Part shown: positions 1 to 6,848 of the stretch, in pieces
How the letters are laid out: every line of letters begins with the position of its first letter
Position numbering within the stretch: position 1 is the stretch's first letter
NCBI GenBank assembly: GCA_003490025.1
Contig: DNJC01000127.1
Coordinates: 27,913-91,912, forward strand
DNA: 64,000 nt
Source: Geobacter sp.
GTDB taxonomy: Bacteria > Desulfobacterota > Desulfuromonadia > Geobacterales > Geobacteraceae
Direction: 5' to 3'
The notes under the pieces: model-generated
What the model saw: only the letters and a program-made list of their open reading frames with translations
Told to the model about the DNA's origin: nothing
Databases searched by the model: none
Made by a program: the position numbers and the translations under genes

Positions 1-228
1 CCGGTTGCGTGACGAGCAGGCCGTTTCACAGGTACGGCACCCCGTGCACTTCGCGTAATCCACCAGGACCATCTTGAGGGCCGGCTCCCCCGAGAGAGCC
101 CAGGCCGCCGAATGGACCCCGAACTGCCCGAACAGCACGAGGGCGCCCCCCCCTATCCCGACGCCCTTGAGAAAGTCCCGGCGGGTGAGGTTCATCCCTT
201 CGCCAGGAACGCTTTCCTTTTCATCCAT
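1..228 (-). CDS. Tat-exported 4Fe-4S ferredoxin-type protein, N-terminal part (runs off the window)
   Basis: The minus strand is open from an ATG at 228 to the window edge, giving 76 codons. A GGAGG box lies five bases upstream of this ATG; a second ATG at 240 is less well placed. The protein has a twin-arginine signal (TRRDFLKGVG, residues about 15-24) and a hydrophobic stretch. Near residue 63 comes CTGCRTCETAC, the CxxCxxCxxxC pattern of the first cluster in PsrB/DmsB/HybA-type electron-transfer subunits. I infer an exported iron-sulfur subunit of a respiratory oxidoreductase. The partner catalytic subunit, if any, would lie to the left. Fold and location are fairly sure; the substrate pathway is unknown. 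Confidence 0.75.
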   Translation of the reverse strand, partial: MDEKESVPGEGMNLTRRDFLKGVGIGGGALVLFGQFGVHSAAWALSGEPALKMVLVDYAKCTGCRTCETACSSRNR

Positions 229-413
229 GTCTGCCTCCATTAGAAATTGCACGGATTCTACCCCGGAAGCGGCAGGAGGCGGTATAGCGATCCTGCCTAT
301 TTTTTGCCTGATCCTCCGACGCCTTCGGAAATGGTTGGTCCTGACATCAGGCTTGTTGGTCCTGACCAGATGGTCCAAAGATGAGGGGAGAACGGCGTCC
401 GCTCAACAATAGG

Positions 414-447
414 AAAAGCCATGCGGAGCAACCTCTGCATGGCTTTT
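414..447. terminator. Bidirectional hairpin terminator
   Basis: Arms AAAAGCCATGC (414-424) and GCATGGCTTTT (437-447) form an 11-bp perfect stem. Seven T follow on the plus strand and four T on the minus strand. It lies between the end of the Usp gene (minus) and the start of the Tat Fe-S gene, so it probably ends Usp/Nramp transcription. Confidence 0.7.
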
Positions 448-506
448 TTTCGTTTTTGCACCGCTTGGGGGACACGGGGCGGTCCTGGCCATGGTGCCTC
501 ACATCG

Positions 507-1412
507 TCATACCTTTGCCAGCGGTATCATCAGTAACGGCGCCCGGCTGAAACTGCAGATCCGGTGCGCCACGCTCCCCTCCCAAAAGGCCTTCATCCCG
601 GTCTTCCCATGGGTCGCCAGGATGGTCAGGTCAACGCTGCCGACGTTGGCCGCATCAGCGATCATCTCCGCCGGATCCCCGCGCAGTACATGCCCGCTGA
701 CCGCGAATCCCTGGCTGCGAAGCGATTCGGTCTCCCTCTCTATCAGCACCTGGGCGTCCTTGTCTGCCATTTCCAGCATTTTGGAAGAGGTTGCGGGAAG
801 CATGCGACCTGAAACCTTGGCATTTCCTGCCAGGGATCCGAAAAGAGGAACCACGCTCACCAGGTGCAGGGCGGCCCGGCAGACCTTGGCGATCTCCATT
901 GCCACCGGGAGGGCCTTGGCGTGTTCGGGGTCGCCATCCAGGGGGACGAGGATGTTGCGGCAGGAAAAGGGGGGAACGCCCCCTTGCTCGTCGGGATGGG
1001 TAATCAGGACCGGAAGCGAGCCCAGATCGATCACCTTCTGAGCGATGCTTCCCAGGAACAGGTGCAGCGATTTGCCGCGGCCGTGGGAGCACATGATGAT
1101 CAGGTCGTGCTCCAATTCGTCCGCGTGCGCAACAATGCTCCCGGCCACGTTATCGACATCCGCCTCATGAACATGGAAGTCGACCGCTATCCCTTTGGTA
1201 AATGCCCGCTGCGACAGTTCGCTTAGGTAAGCGAAGGCCTCTTGCGCATTCTTGAGATGGGATTGGCCATGCACTTCACTGGGGGCGTTCCGCTCCACCA
1301 CATGCATGAGCGTGACGCGGCTGGCGAATTTTTCGGCCAGAAAGGCGGCGGCCGGCAGTGCCGCTTCCGCCATTTTGGAGCCGTCCAAAGGGATCAGAAA
1401 ATGTCTGAACAT
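507..1412 (-). CDS. Tandem universal stress protein (two UspA domains)
   Basis: This 301-residue cytoplasmic protein is a duplication of the roughly 145-residue Usp fold. Each half begins with a beta-strand of the type LIPLDGS / ILVPLDGD. Each half carries the ATP-binding signature near its end: HGRGKSLHLFLGS (about residues 112-124) and HGKTGMKAFWEGS (about residues 272-284). Usp proteins of this class bind ATP and affect stress survival; no enzymatic role can be read from sequence. The start lies four bases after the Nramp stop codon, so the two genes are almost certainly one transcript, which suggests a link to metal stress. Family assignment is secure. Confidence 0.9.
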   Translation of the reverse strand: MFRHFLIPLDGSKMAEAALPAAAFLAEKFASRVTLMHVVERNAPSEVHGQSHLKNAQEAFAYLSELSQRAFTKGIAVDFHVHEADVDNVAGSIVAHADELEHDLIIMCSHGRGKSLHLFLGSIAQKVIDLGSLPVLITHPDEQGGVPPFSCRNILVPLDGDPEHAKALPVAMEIAKVCRAALHLVSVVPLFGSLAGNAKVSGRMLPATSSKMLEMADKDAQVLIERETESLRSQGFAVSGHVLRGDPAEMIADAANVGSVDLTILATHGKTGMKAFWEGSVAHRICSFSRAPLLMIPLAKV

Positions 1413-1416
1413 AAGG

Positions 1417-2727
1417 TCACCCTGTGATGAGAGTTTTATACAGAAGGTAGACGTTTAAGGCGACGATGACCGCGGCGATCAGGCTGGCAAGGATGGTGGT
1501 GACGCGTCTGTTGACCAGTTCCCCCATGATATCGGAGCGACTGGTGAACATCACCAGCGGTATGATCGCAAAAGGGAGCCCGAAACTTAGCACCACCTGG
1601 CTGATCACCAAGGTGCGGGTCGGGTCCAACCCCATCAGGACCACAACCATTGCCGGGGTCATGGTTACCACGCGCCTGATCCAGATGGGAATGTGACGTT
1701 TGAGAAAGCCCTGCATGATGACTTGCCCCGCGCTGGTCCCTACGGCTGACGACGAGAGCCCCGAGACCAGCAGAGACAGACCGAAGATCCACTTGGCGGC
1801 ACTCCCCAAAAGCGGCTCCAGGGTGCGATGAGCCTCTTCGAGGGAGGCGACGTGGGTGAGTCCGGTTTTATAGAAGGTCGCAGCCGCCATGATCAGCATG
1901 GCGGCGTTGACAAAGCTCGCGATCCCCATGGCGATGACCACGTCCACTATCTCGAAGTGATAGAGACTCTGCAGTCGTGCCTTGTCTCTGACCACGATGC
2001 GTCCCTGGGTCAGGGATGAATGCAGAAAAATCGCATGGGGCATGACCGTTGCTCCGAGTATGCCCGATGCCAAAAGGACGCTTTCGGCACCCGAGAACTG
2101 CGGCACGAAAGCATGATAGGCGATCTGGCCCCAATCGGGCTTGACGATAAAGGTCTCGATCAGATAGCAGAGGGCGATCACTCCGACCATGGAGGAGATA
2201 ACCGCCTCGAGCGGCCGGAAGCCGTAGCGTTCGAGAGCCAGGATCAGCAGTGTCACGATGGCCGTCAAGACGGCACCCGCAAAGAGCGGCACCCCCATCA
2301 GAAGCTGGAATCCCACGGCCGCCCCCAGGAACTCCGCTAGATCCGTCGCCATGGCGACCAGTTCCATCAAGACCCACATGGCGTAGGTCACCGGCCTGGG
2401 GAAGTTCTCGCGGCACTGTTCGCCCAGATTCTTGCCGCTGGCGATGCCGAGTTTTGCCGACAGGGTCTGGATCAGCATCGCCATCAGGTTGCTGACCACG
2501 ATGACCCAGACCAGCATGTAGCCGAATTTTGCCCCCCCCTGGATGTTGGTCGCAAAGTTGCCCGGATCCACATAGGCCACGCTGGCTATGAAGGCCGGCC
2601 CAAGAAACGGCATCAGTCTGGCGAACCGGCTCCTTCGCGTCTTGCCGCTGAGAACCTCCAAGGCGTCAGCAACGGTCTTGAAATCGGTAGAATTTTTGCC
2701 TGCCTGGCTGGATTTATCGCTCGTCAT
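1417..2727 (-). CDS. Nramp-family divalent metal transporter (MntH-like)
   Basis: This is an inner-membrane proton-coupled Mn2+/Fe2+ importer of the Nramp family. The metal-binding DPGN motif of helix 1 is present (VDPGNFATNIQGG), as is the MPHAIFLHSS motif of helix 6. About eleven hydrophobic segments follow to a short C-terminus. I start at the ATG at 2727 (MTSDKSSQAGKN), which has an AGGAAAG box. The longer reading frame to 2817 would put a polar tail in front that the family lacks. It is co-transcribed with the Usp gene. Mn versus Fe preference cannot be decided from sequence. Confidence 0.9.
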   Translation of the reverse strand: MTSDKSSQAGKNSTDFKTVADALEVLSGKTRRSRFARLMPFLGPAFIASVAYVDPGNFATNIQGGAKFGYMLVWVIVVSNLMAMLIQTLSAKLGIASGKNLGEQCRENFPRPVTYAMWVLMELVAMATDLAEFLGAAVGFQLLMGVPLFAGAVLTAIVTLLILALERYGFRPLEAVISSMVGVIALCYLIETFIVKPDWGQIAYHAFVPQFSGAESVLLASGILGATVMPHAIFLHSSLTQGRIVVRDKARLQSLYHFEIVDVVIAMGIASFVNAAMLIMAAATFYKTGLTHVASLEEAHRTLEPLLGSAAKWIFGLSLLVSGLSSSAVGTSAGQVIMQGFLKRHIPIWIRRVVTMTPAMVVVLMGLDPTRTLVISQVVLSFGLPFAIIPLVMFTSRSDIMGELVNRRVTTILASLIAAVIVALNVYLLYKTLITG

Positions 2728-2964
2728 GGGTGTCTTTCCTGATATGGGAAGCTGCGGTGCCAAACGCGGACTGCATCGAACTGGATCGAAACTATACAGC
2801 AGACAGTCTCGGATCAAAACCCCTCAACTGTATCACACATATTTCAATGAGCTATGCCACCGCATGTGACAACTACACGGGCTTGCCAAAGAAGGGCTGT
2901 GAGAGTAAACGGGCAGGCAAGAAGGTGGTAGAACACCCAACCTAAACCCTGCTGCTCTCGACAC

Positions 2965-2999
2965 TTGACAGGGAAAAGAATGCGTGTAAACATGCGCAT
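2965..2999 (+). promoter_or_regulatory. Promoter and possible operator of ccdAB
   Basis: A consensus -35 box TTGACA lies at 2965-2970 and a weak TAAACA -10 at 2987-2992, spaced 16 bases, 30-odd bases before the ccdA start. The -10 is enclosed by ATGCG (2980-2984) and CGCAT (2995-2999). This inverted pair would suit repression by the CcdA-CcdB complex. The rest of the Nramp-ccdA gap (2728-2964) shows nothing recognisable. Confidence 0.45.
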
Positions 3000-3023
3000 A
3001 AGAAACACGGATGGAGGTGGACT

Positions 3024-3266
3024 ATGGTAACTACTCCAAAAGGCGCAGTACGCAAAGCGGTAAACGTGACCGCCGATATTGAACTGGTAAGGCGTGTTCG
3101 GGATCAAAAAGGCAACCTGTCGGCTTTGCTCGAGGACTCCATGGTTGCCTTTCTGAAAAAAAAGGAACTTGAGCGTTGGAAAGAAGAGAACCGGCATTCT
3201 TTCGAATCGTACGACCGTATGATTGAAGAACACGGCGTGCTTTCAGACGAAATAGGGTTGCTGTAG
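3024..3266 (+). CDS. ccdA: CcdA-type antitoxin
   Basis: This is an 80-residue protein with a strong GGAGGTGG ribosome site. The N-terminal 45 residues (KAVNVTADIELVRRVRDQ) fit the ribbon-helix-helix DNA-binding domain of CcdA. The charged C-terminal tail (KKELERWKEENRHSFESYDR) fits the flexible segment that wraps the toxin. CcdA binds and inactivates CcdB and represses its own operon. The gene is two bases from the downstream ccdB, the classical order. Family call is good despite the short length. Confidence 0.85.
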   Translation: MVTTPKGAVRKAVNVTADIELVRRVRDQKGNLSALLEDSMVAFLKKKELERWKEENRHSFESYDRMIEEHGVLSDEIGLL

Positions 3267-3268
3267 AA

Positions 3269-3574
3269 ATGGCGCAATTCGATGTCTACCGCAACCCTAG
3301 CCCCACCAGCAGCGGGCGAGCGCCGTATTTTGTCGAAGTTCAAGGCAACTACTGCGCCGTGAAATCGACATGCGTGATAATCCCACTGGTAATATCAACT
3401 GCATTTTTTCCTGCACCGGTGCTGAATCCCCTCATCTTACTCGATGGTGTGGAGTATATACTCTCCACAGCGGAAATCACCGCAGTGGCACGTTCCAGAC
3501 TAGGGCGCCGCATCGGTTCGATTCAGCGTTATCACAACGAAATCCTAAGAGCAATAGACCGACTTCTCGAATAG
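3269..3574 (+). CDS. ccdB: CcdB-type gyrase toxin
   Basis: This 101-residue protein is the same length as plasmid F CcdB and colinear with it: MAQFDVYRNP at the start, a PYFVEVQGN strand, VIIPLV, and a C-terminal helix ending IQRYHNEILRAIDRLLE. CcdB poisons DNA gyrase by trapping the cleaved complex, using its last few residues. Those terminal residues here (LLE) differ from the F-plasmid WGI end, so toxicity on gyrase is not assured. It forms a two-gene operon with ccdA. It is a chromosomal module between metal transport and molybdopterin genes, with no nearby plasmid genes. Confidence 0.8.
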   Translation: MAQFDVYRNPSPTSSGRAPYFVEVQGNYCAVKSTCVIIPLVISTAFFPAPVLNPLILLDGVEYILSTAEITAVARSRLGRRIGSIQRYHNEILRAIDRLLE

Positions 3575-3597
3575 TAACATAGTAACAAAGGGTGATT

Positions 3598-4413
3598 ATG
3601 CTTACCGATGCCCAGATCGAACGCTACTCCCGCCACATCATACTCAAAGAGGTCGGCGGGAAGGGGCAACAAAAACTTCTCAACGGTCGGGTCCTCATCA
3701 TCGGCGCCGGCGCCCTCGGCTCTCCGGCAGCCCTCTATCTGGCTGCGGCGGGCGTTGGAACCATAGGCATTGCCGATGACGATGTGGTGGAGATCTCGAA
3801 CCTGCAGCGCCAGATCATCCACCATACCGGCGACGTCGGTAAGGCAAAGGTGCTCTCCGCCTGCGAGAAGATGACGGCGATGAACCCCGACGTCGAGGTC
3901 ATCACCCACCAGACCCGGGTCCGCGCCGACAACATCACCGAAATCATCAGCTCCTACGACTTCGTCATAGACGGCACCGACAACTTCGCCGCCAAGTTCC
4001 TGATCAACGATGCCTGCGTGCTTGCGGGAAAGCCCTTTTCCCACGGCGGGATTCTGCAGTTCCTCGGCCAGACGATCACCGTGAACCCCGGTGTATCGGC
4101 CTGTTATCGCTGCCTCTTCCCCACCCCTCCTCCTCCTGGAGTCATCCCCACCTGCGCCGAGGCCGGCGTCATCGGCGTTTTGCCCGGCGTCATCGGCACG
4201 CTGCAGGCCAACGAGGCGATCAAGCATCTGCTGGGAAAAGGCACGCTCCTGAACAACCAGATGCTCATTTTCGACGCCCTGGAAAACGAGTTCACCAAGG
4301 TGGAGGTGGCGAAAAATCCCGACTGCCCCGTCTGCGGCGCCGCTCCGACCATCACCGAACTGCGCGACGAACTTCAGATCATGAAGGCTTGTGAAATGGA
4401 GAGAAGCGCCTGA
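3598..4413 (+). CDS. moeB: MoeB/ThiF/HesA-family sulfur-carrier adenylyltransferase
   Basis: This 271-residue E1-like enzyme would adenylate the C-terminal glycine of the MoaD (or ThiS) sulfur carrier with ATP. Visible features are the N-terminal RYSRHI motif, the nucleotide loop GAGALGSPAALYLAAAG (about residues 34-50), and the D-G-T-D-N-F motif near 127. Two CxxC zinc pairs (CYRC and CPVC) lie near 173 and 245. I prefer the ATG at 3598 over the GTG at 3592 because of the spacing from AAAGGG. It ends three bases from the convergent polyferredoxin gene. MoeB versus ThiF is not certain from sequence, but the molybdoenzyme and mob/moe genes nearby favour MoeB. Confidence 0.8.
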   Translation: MLTDAQIERYSRHIILKEVGGKGQQKLLNGRVLIIGAGALGSPAALYLAAAGVGTIGIADDDVVEISNLQRQIIHHTGDVGKAKVLSACEKMTAMNPDVEVITHQTRVRADNITEIISSYDFVIDGTDNFAAKFLINDACVLAGKPFSHGGILQFLGQTITVNPGVSACYRCLFPTPPPPGVIPTCAEAGVIGVLPGVIGTLQANEAIKHLLGKGTLLNNQMLIFDALENEFTKVEVAKNPDCPVCGAAPTITELRDELQIMKACEMERSA

Positions 4414-4416
4414 TCC

Positions 4417-5355
4417 TCAGACTCCACCTGGAGTAATTTCCAATGCCCCATCCATACAAAACTCACCACACAGGCCGCATCCGGTACACGACCCCACGAT
4501 AAAAACAGGTGTTTTCTCCGGATCGGCGGTTTGAAGGGCGCCGGCAGGGCAGATGGCGACACAGCCCTGGCAGACCGTGCAGCCACTGTCGAACGAGACA
4601 GTGGAATCGAAGCGCTGACGAATCCTCTCTTCTGTTGCAGGGGAAAGACTTTTTCTGATCTCCCTCAGCAGCTCTCTTCTGATCGGCAGGCGCTTTGTGG
4701 AGTAATCCGTGCGTCGTTCAACCCGCTCAGCGGTGGACGAGAGGACGACGGCGGCACTCTTGAAAATTGAGTCTCTGAACGCTTTGAAAAAGCCCCGCCG
4801 TCCCACCGACTCCTCCGCGAATTCCATATCTCCCGGAGATTCCGCCAAAACGATACGACAGCCGCTGTCGAAGAGACCGGCTTCCGCGACGCCATGAAGC
4901 CGCTGCAGGAGTTGACTGACGATGCCGGCGTTGGGGCAGTCGCCGCACCTGGTCATATTGAGCGTGAGCTTGCCGGAGAGGGTGTGTGAGAGAGCCACCA
5001 GGTGCTCTTCAGCTAGTCCCCCCAGACAGGCCAGGGTAGCATGGGCTTTTTCCCTGGTGCGACTGCAGCCGAGAATAGGATCCGGCACCCGGGAAAGTTG
5101 CGTCACGCAAGCGTAAAAATCGGCGCCCTGCTCCAAGGCTCCCGACGGGCAAGCGGCGGAGCAGAGCAGGCATCCGGTGCAACGGGCGGGATCGACGGAG
5201 AGGGTTCTCTCCAGGCCGATTGCCCCGTGCGGGCAGGCATCGGCACAGCGACGGCAACTGCTTTGGCAAAAACGCATGCGCAGGCAGCGGGATGCATCGA
5301 TCGACAGGTCATCCCGACCGCCGGTTTGGCTTTGCACCTGCCGGGTATCAGCCAT
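4417..5355 (-). CDS. Polyferredoxin accessory protein of the molybdoenzyme operon
   Basis: This 312-residue cysteine-rich protein has four 4Fe-4S-type cysteine groups. Two are N-terminal, around residues 25-75 (including CTGCLLCSAACP). Two are C-terminal, from about residue 257 (CTVCQGCVAICP and CTGCGLCGEFCMDG). The central 150 residues contain further cysteines (CGDCPNAG) and no known domain. There is no signal peptide, so it should be cytoplasmic. It overlaps the TorD-like gene by eight bases and is the last gene of the arsenate-reductase-type operon. NapF/NapG-like maturation or an electron-donor role is plausible, but I do not recognise the exact family. Confidence 0.75.
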   Translation of the reverse strand: MADTRQVQSQTGGRDDLSIDASRCLRMRFCQSSCRRCADACPHGAIGLERTLSVDPARCTGCLLCSAACPSGALEQGADFYACVTQLSRVPDPILGCSRTREKAHATLACLGGLAEEHLVALSHTLSGKLTLNMTRCGDCPNAGIVSQLLQRLHGVAEAGLFDSGCRIVLAESPGDMEFAEESVGRRGFFKAFRDSIFKSAAVVLSSTAERVERRTDYSTKRLPIRRELLREIRKSLSPATEERIRQRFDSTVSFDSGCTVCQGCVAICPAGALQTADPEKTPVFIVGSCTGCGLCGEFCMDGALEITPGGV

Positions 5356-5986
5356 GTGCGGCAGCCGCCAGTTTGGCGTGATCCGAGGTTACAAAGGCAG
5401 CGGTACAGCGAGCCAGTGCCTGGTAAAAGGGTGCCTCACCGTCGCTGATGATGGCTTCGGTGAACGGCTTCAACCACGGCATCAGGAACCTCTCGAGGAA
5501 CTCAAGCTGCAGTCCCGCGAGACGTTCAGACTCGTCGGCGTTTGCAATTGTTTCCGCCTGGCGCTGACTGAAGGCGAGAAAGGACAGGAATTCCAGCTCG
5601 ACGGTGATGTGATCCGGCAACTCAAAGAAGTCTTCCGCAAGGTGCAGCCCGCAGGTACGGTAAAAAGCTTCGGCGGCTGCGGTTGAATCACCCATTACGG
5701 TTTGATTGTCCAGATAGAAGGAGCCATATGGTGGCGCGACCAGCTTGAAAGGGCCGACAAGGATACGGGCATGCTCTACGGCAAGTGATTCAATGGACTG
5801 GTCAGAGGCGAGTGCTGCAGCCTGGGCCGCATGTGCGGAGGCTTCAGGAGCCAGATCGGAGAGCAGAGCTGCCAGGACATCGCAGCATTTCTCGTCAAAC
5901 AGGGCGGGTGTCGGTGGATAATAACAGGCCGCCAACAGGCGGTAGACGTCTTCGCGGGTTGTAGCGGCACCTTGATTCTTGTTCAT
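5348..5986 (-). CDS. TorD/DmsD-family chaperone (ArrD-like)
   Basis: This is a cytoplasmic, all-helical chaperone that would hold the Tat-targeted molybdoenzyme until its cofactor is inserted. Length (212 residues) is normal for the family. The diagnostic ELPDHITVELEFLSFLA segment (E..DH...ELEF, about residues 122-138) is intact, as is the upstream GPFKLVAPPYGSFYLD. I start at the ATG at 5986, six bases inside a GTG alternative. It follows arrB after a strong hairpin. Its dedicated client is very likely the neighbouring ArrA-like protein. Confidence 0.85.
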   Translation of the reverse strand: MNKNQGAATTREDVYRLLAACYYPPTPALFDEKCCDVLAALLSDLAPEASAHAAQAAALASDQSIESLAVEHARILVGPFKLVAPPYGSFYLDNQTVMGDSTAAAEAFYRTCGLHLAEDFFELPDHITVELEFLSFLAFSQRQAETIANADESERLAGLQLEFLERFLMPWLKPFTEAIISDGEAPFYQALARCTAAFVTSDHAKLAAAAHG

Positions 5987-6000
5987 TATCACCAGTCCCT

Positions 6001-6040
6001 AACAGAGCGGGATGGGACTTTCGCCCCATCCCGCTCTGTT
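6001..6040 (-). terminator. Perfect 16-bp hairpin inside the molybdoenzyme operon
   Basis: Positions 6001-6016 and 6025-6040 are exact inverted repeats of 16 bp with an 8-base loop, GC-rich. Reading the minus strand, the stem ends in TGTT without a long U-tract. It is therefore either a partial terminator or an RNA-stabilising/processing element that lowers chaperone and ferredoxin expression relative to arrA/arrB. Confidence 0.6.
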
Positions 6041-6060
6041 TCGTCGTAAAAATCCGGTTG

Positions 6061-6831
6061 TTACGCCTTGTTGATACCCTTGAAAGCTCGGATATAAGCC
6101 ACGTTCGGCTTGGTCCCCTTCTCTTGCTTGAGGCGCATAGCCTTGTGCTTTTTCAGAAGTTGCGCCGGTTCGCTCCCGGAGTCGTTGAGATCGCCGAAAA
6201 TGCGGGCCTTGGCCGGGCAGGCCACCACGCAGTTGGGAAGCTCTCCCTTTTTCACGCGGTGCTCGCAGAAGATGCATTTCTCCGCGATCCCCTTATTGCG
6301 CACGCTGGCGTAGTCCGGATGGGAGTAATCATGGCGAGAGGGAGGGATATCCCCTGCCGCCTTGGCGGTCTCGGCGCCCGAGGCGGTGCATCCCTTGATC
6401 AGCTCGCCGCCGTCGCGATACATCTGGTGGGGCTCGCTTACACCATCGTTGACGCTGATGACGCTGTAGGCGGCCTTTTCCCTGGCCACGTCGGTGGCGC
6501 TGTAGGGGCAGGCTTTCTGGCAGCGGCGGCACCCTATGCAGCGCTCGTCGTTGTGCATGGTGATGCCGTCGGCCGTCTTGAACATCGACTTGGGCTGCAC
6601 CGGGCAGGCTTTGACGCAGGGCGCGTCGGTGCAGTGGTTGCAGAGTACCGGTATCGCCGTGTAGGAGAGCTTGGGGAATTTCCCCTCTTCCTTGTAGATG
6701 TAATCGGCCCAGTTGAAGGTCTGTCCCTTGCCGGCGGACTGGGTATTGTTTTCGGTCTTGCAGGCCAGGGCGCAGGCGCCGCAGCCGACACATCGTTGCA
6801 GGTCTATGACCATTCCGTATTGCTTAGGCAT
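6061..6831 (-). CDS. arrB: Four-cluster Fe-S electron-transfer subunit (ArrB/PsrB-like)
   Basis: This 256-residue protein has no Tat signal of its own, as expected for a subunit carried out with its catalytic partner. Four cysteine groups can be read: CVGCGACALAC near residue 15, CNHCTDAPCVKACP near 62, CIGCRRCQKACP near 98, and CIFCEHRVKKGE...CVVACPAKA near 190. This is the standard DMSO-reductase-family beta-subunit layout, with four 4Fe-4S clusters passing electrons to the catalytic subunit. It begins 18 bases after the ArrA-like stop codon. Family certain; Arr assignment follows from arrA. Confidence 0.8.
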   Translation of the reverse strand: MPKQYGMVIDLQRCVGCGACALACKTENNTQSAGKGQTFNWADYIYKEEGKFPKLSYTAIPVLCNHCTDAPCVKACPVQPKSMFKTADGITMHNDERCIGCRRCQKACPYSATDVAREKAAYSVISVNDGVSEPHQMYRDGGELIKGCTASGAETAKAAGDIPPSRHDYSHPDYASVRNKGIAEKCIFCEHRVKKGELPNCVVACPAKARIFGDLNDSGSEPAQLLKKHKAMRLKQEKGTKPNVAYIRAFKGINKA

Positions 6832-6848
6832 TCAGTAGTCCCCCTTTC

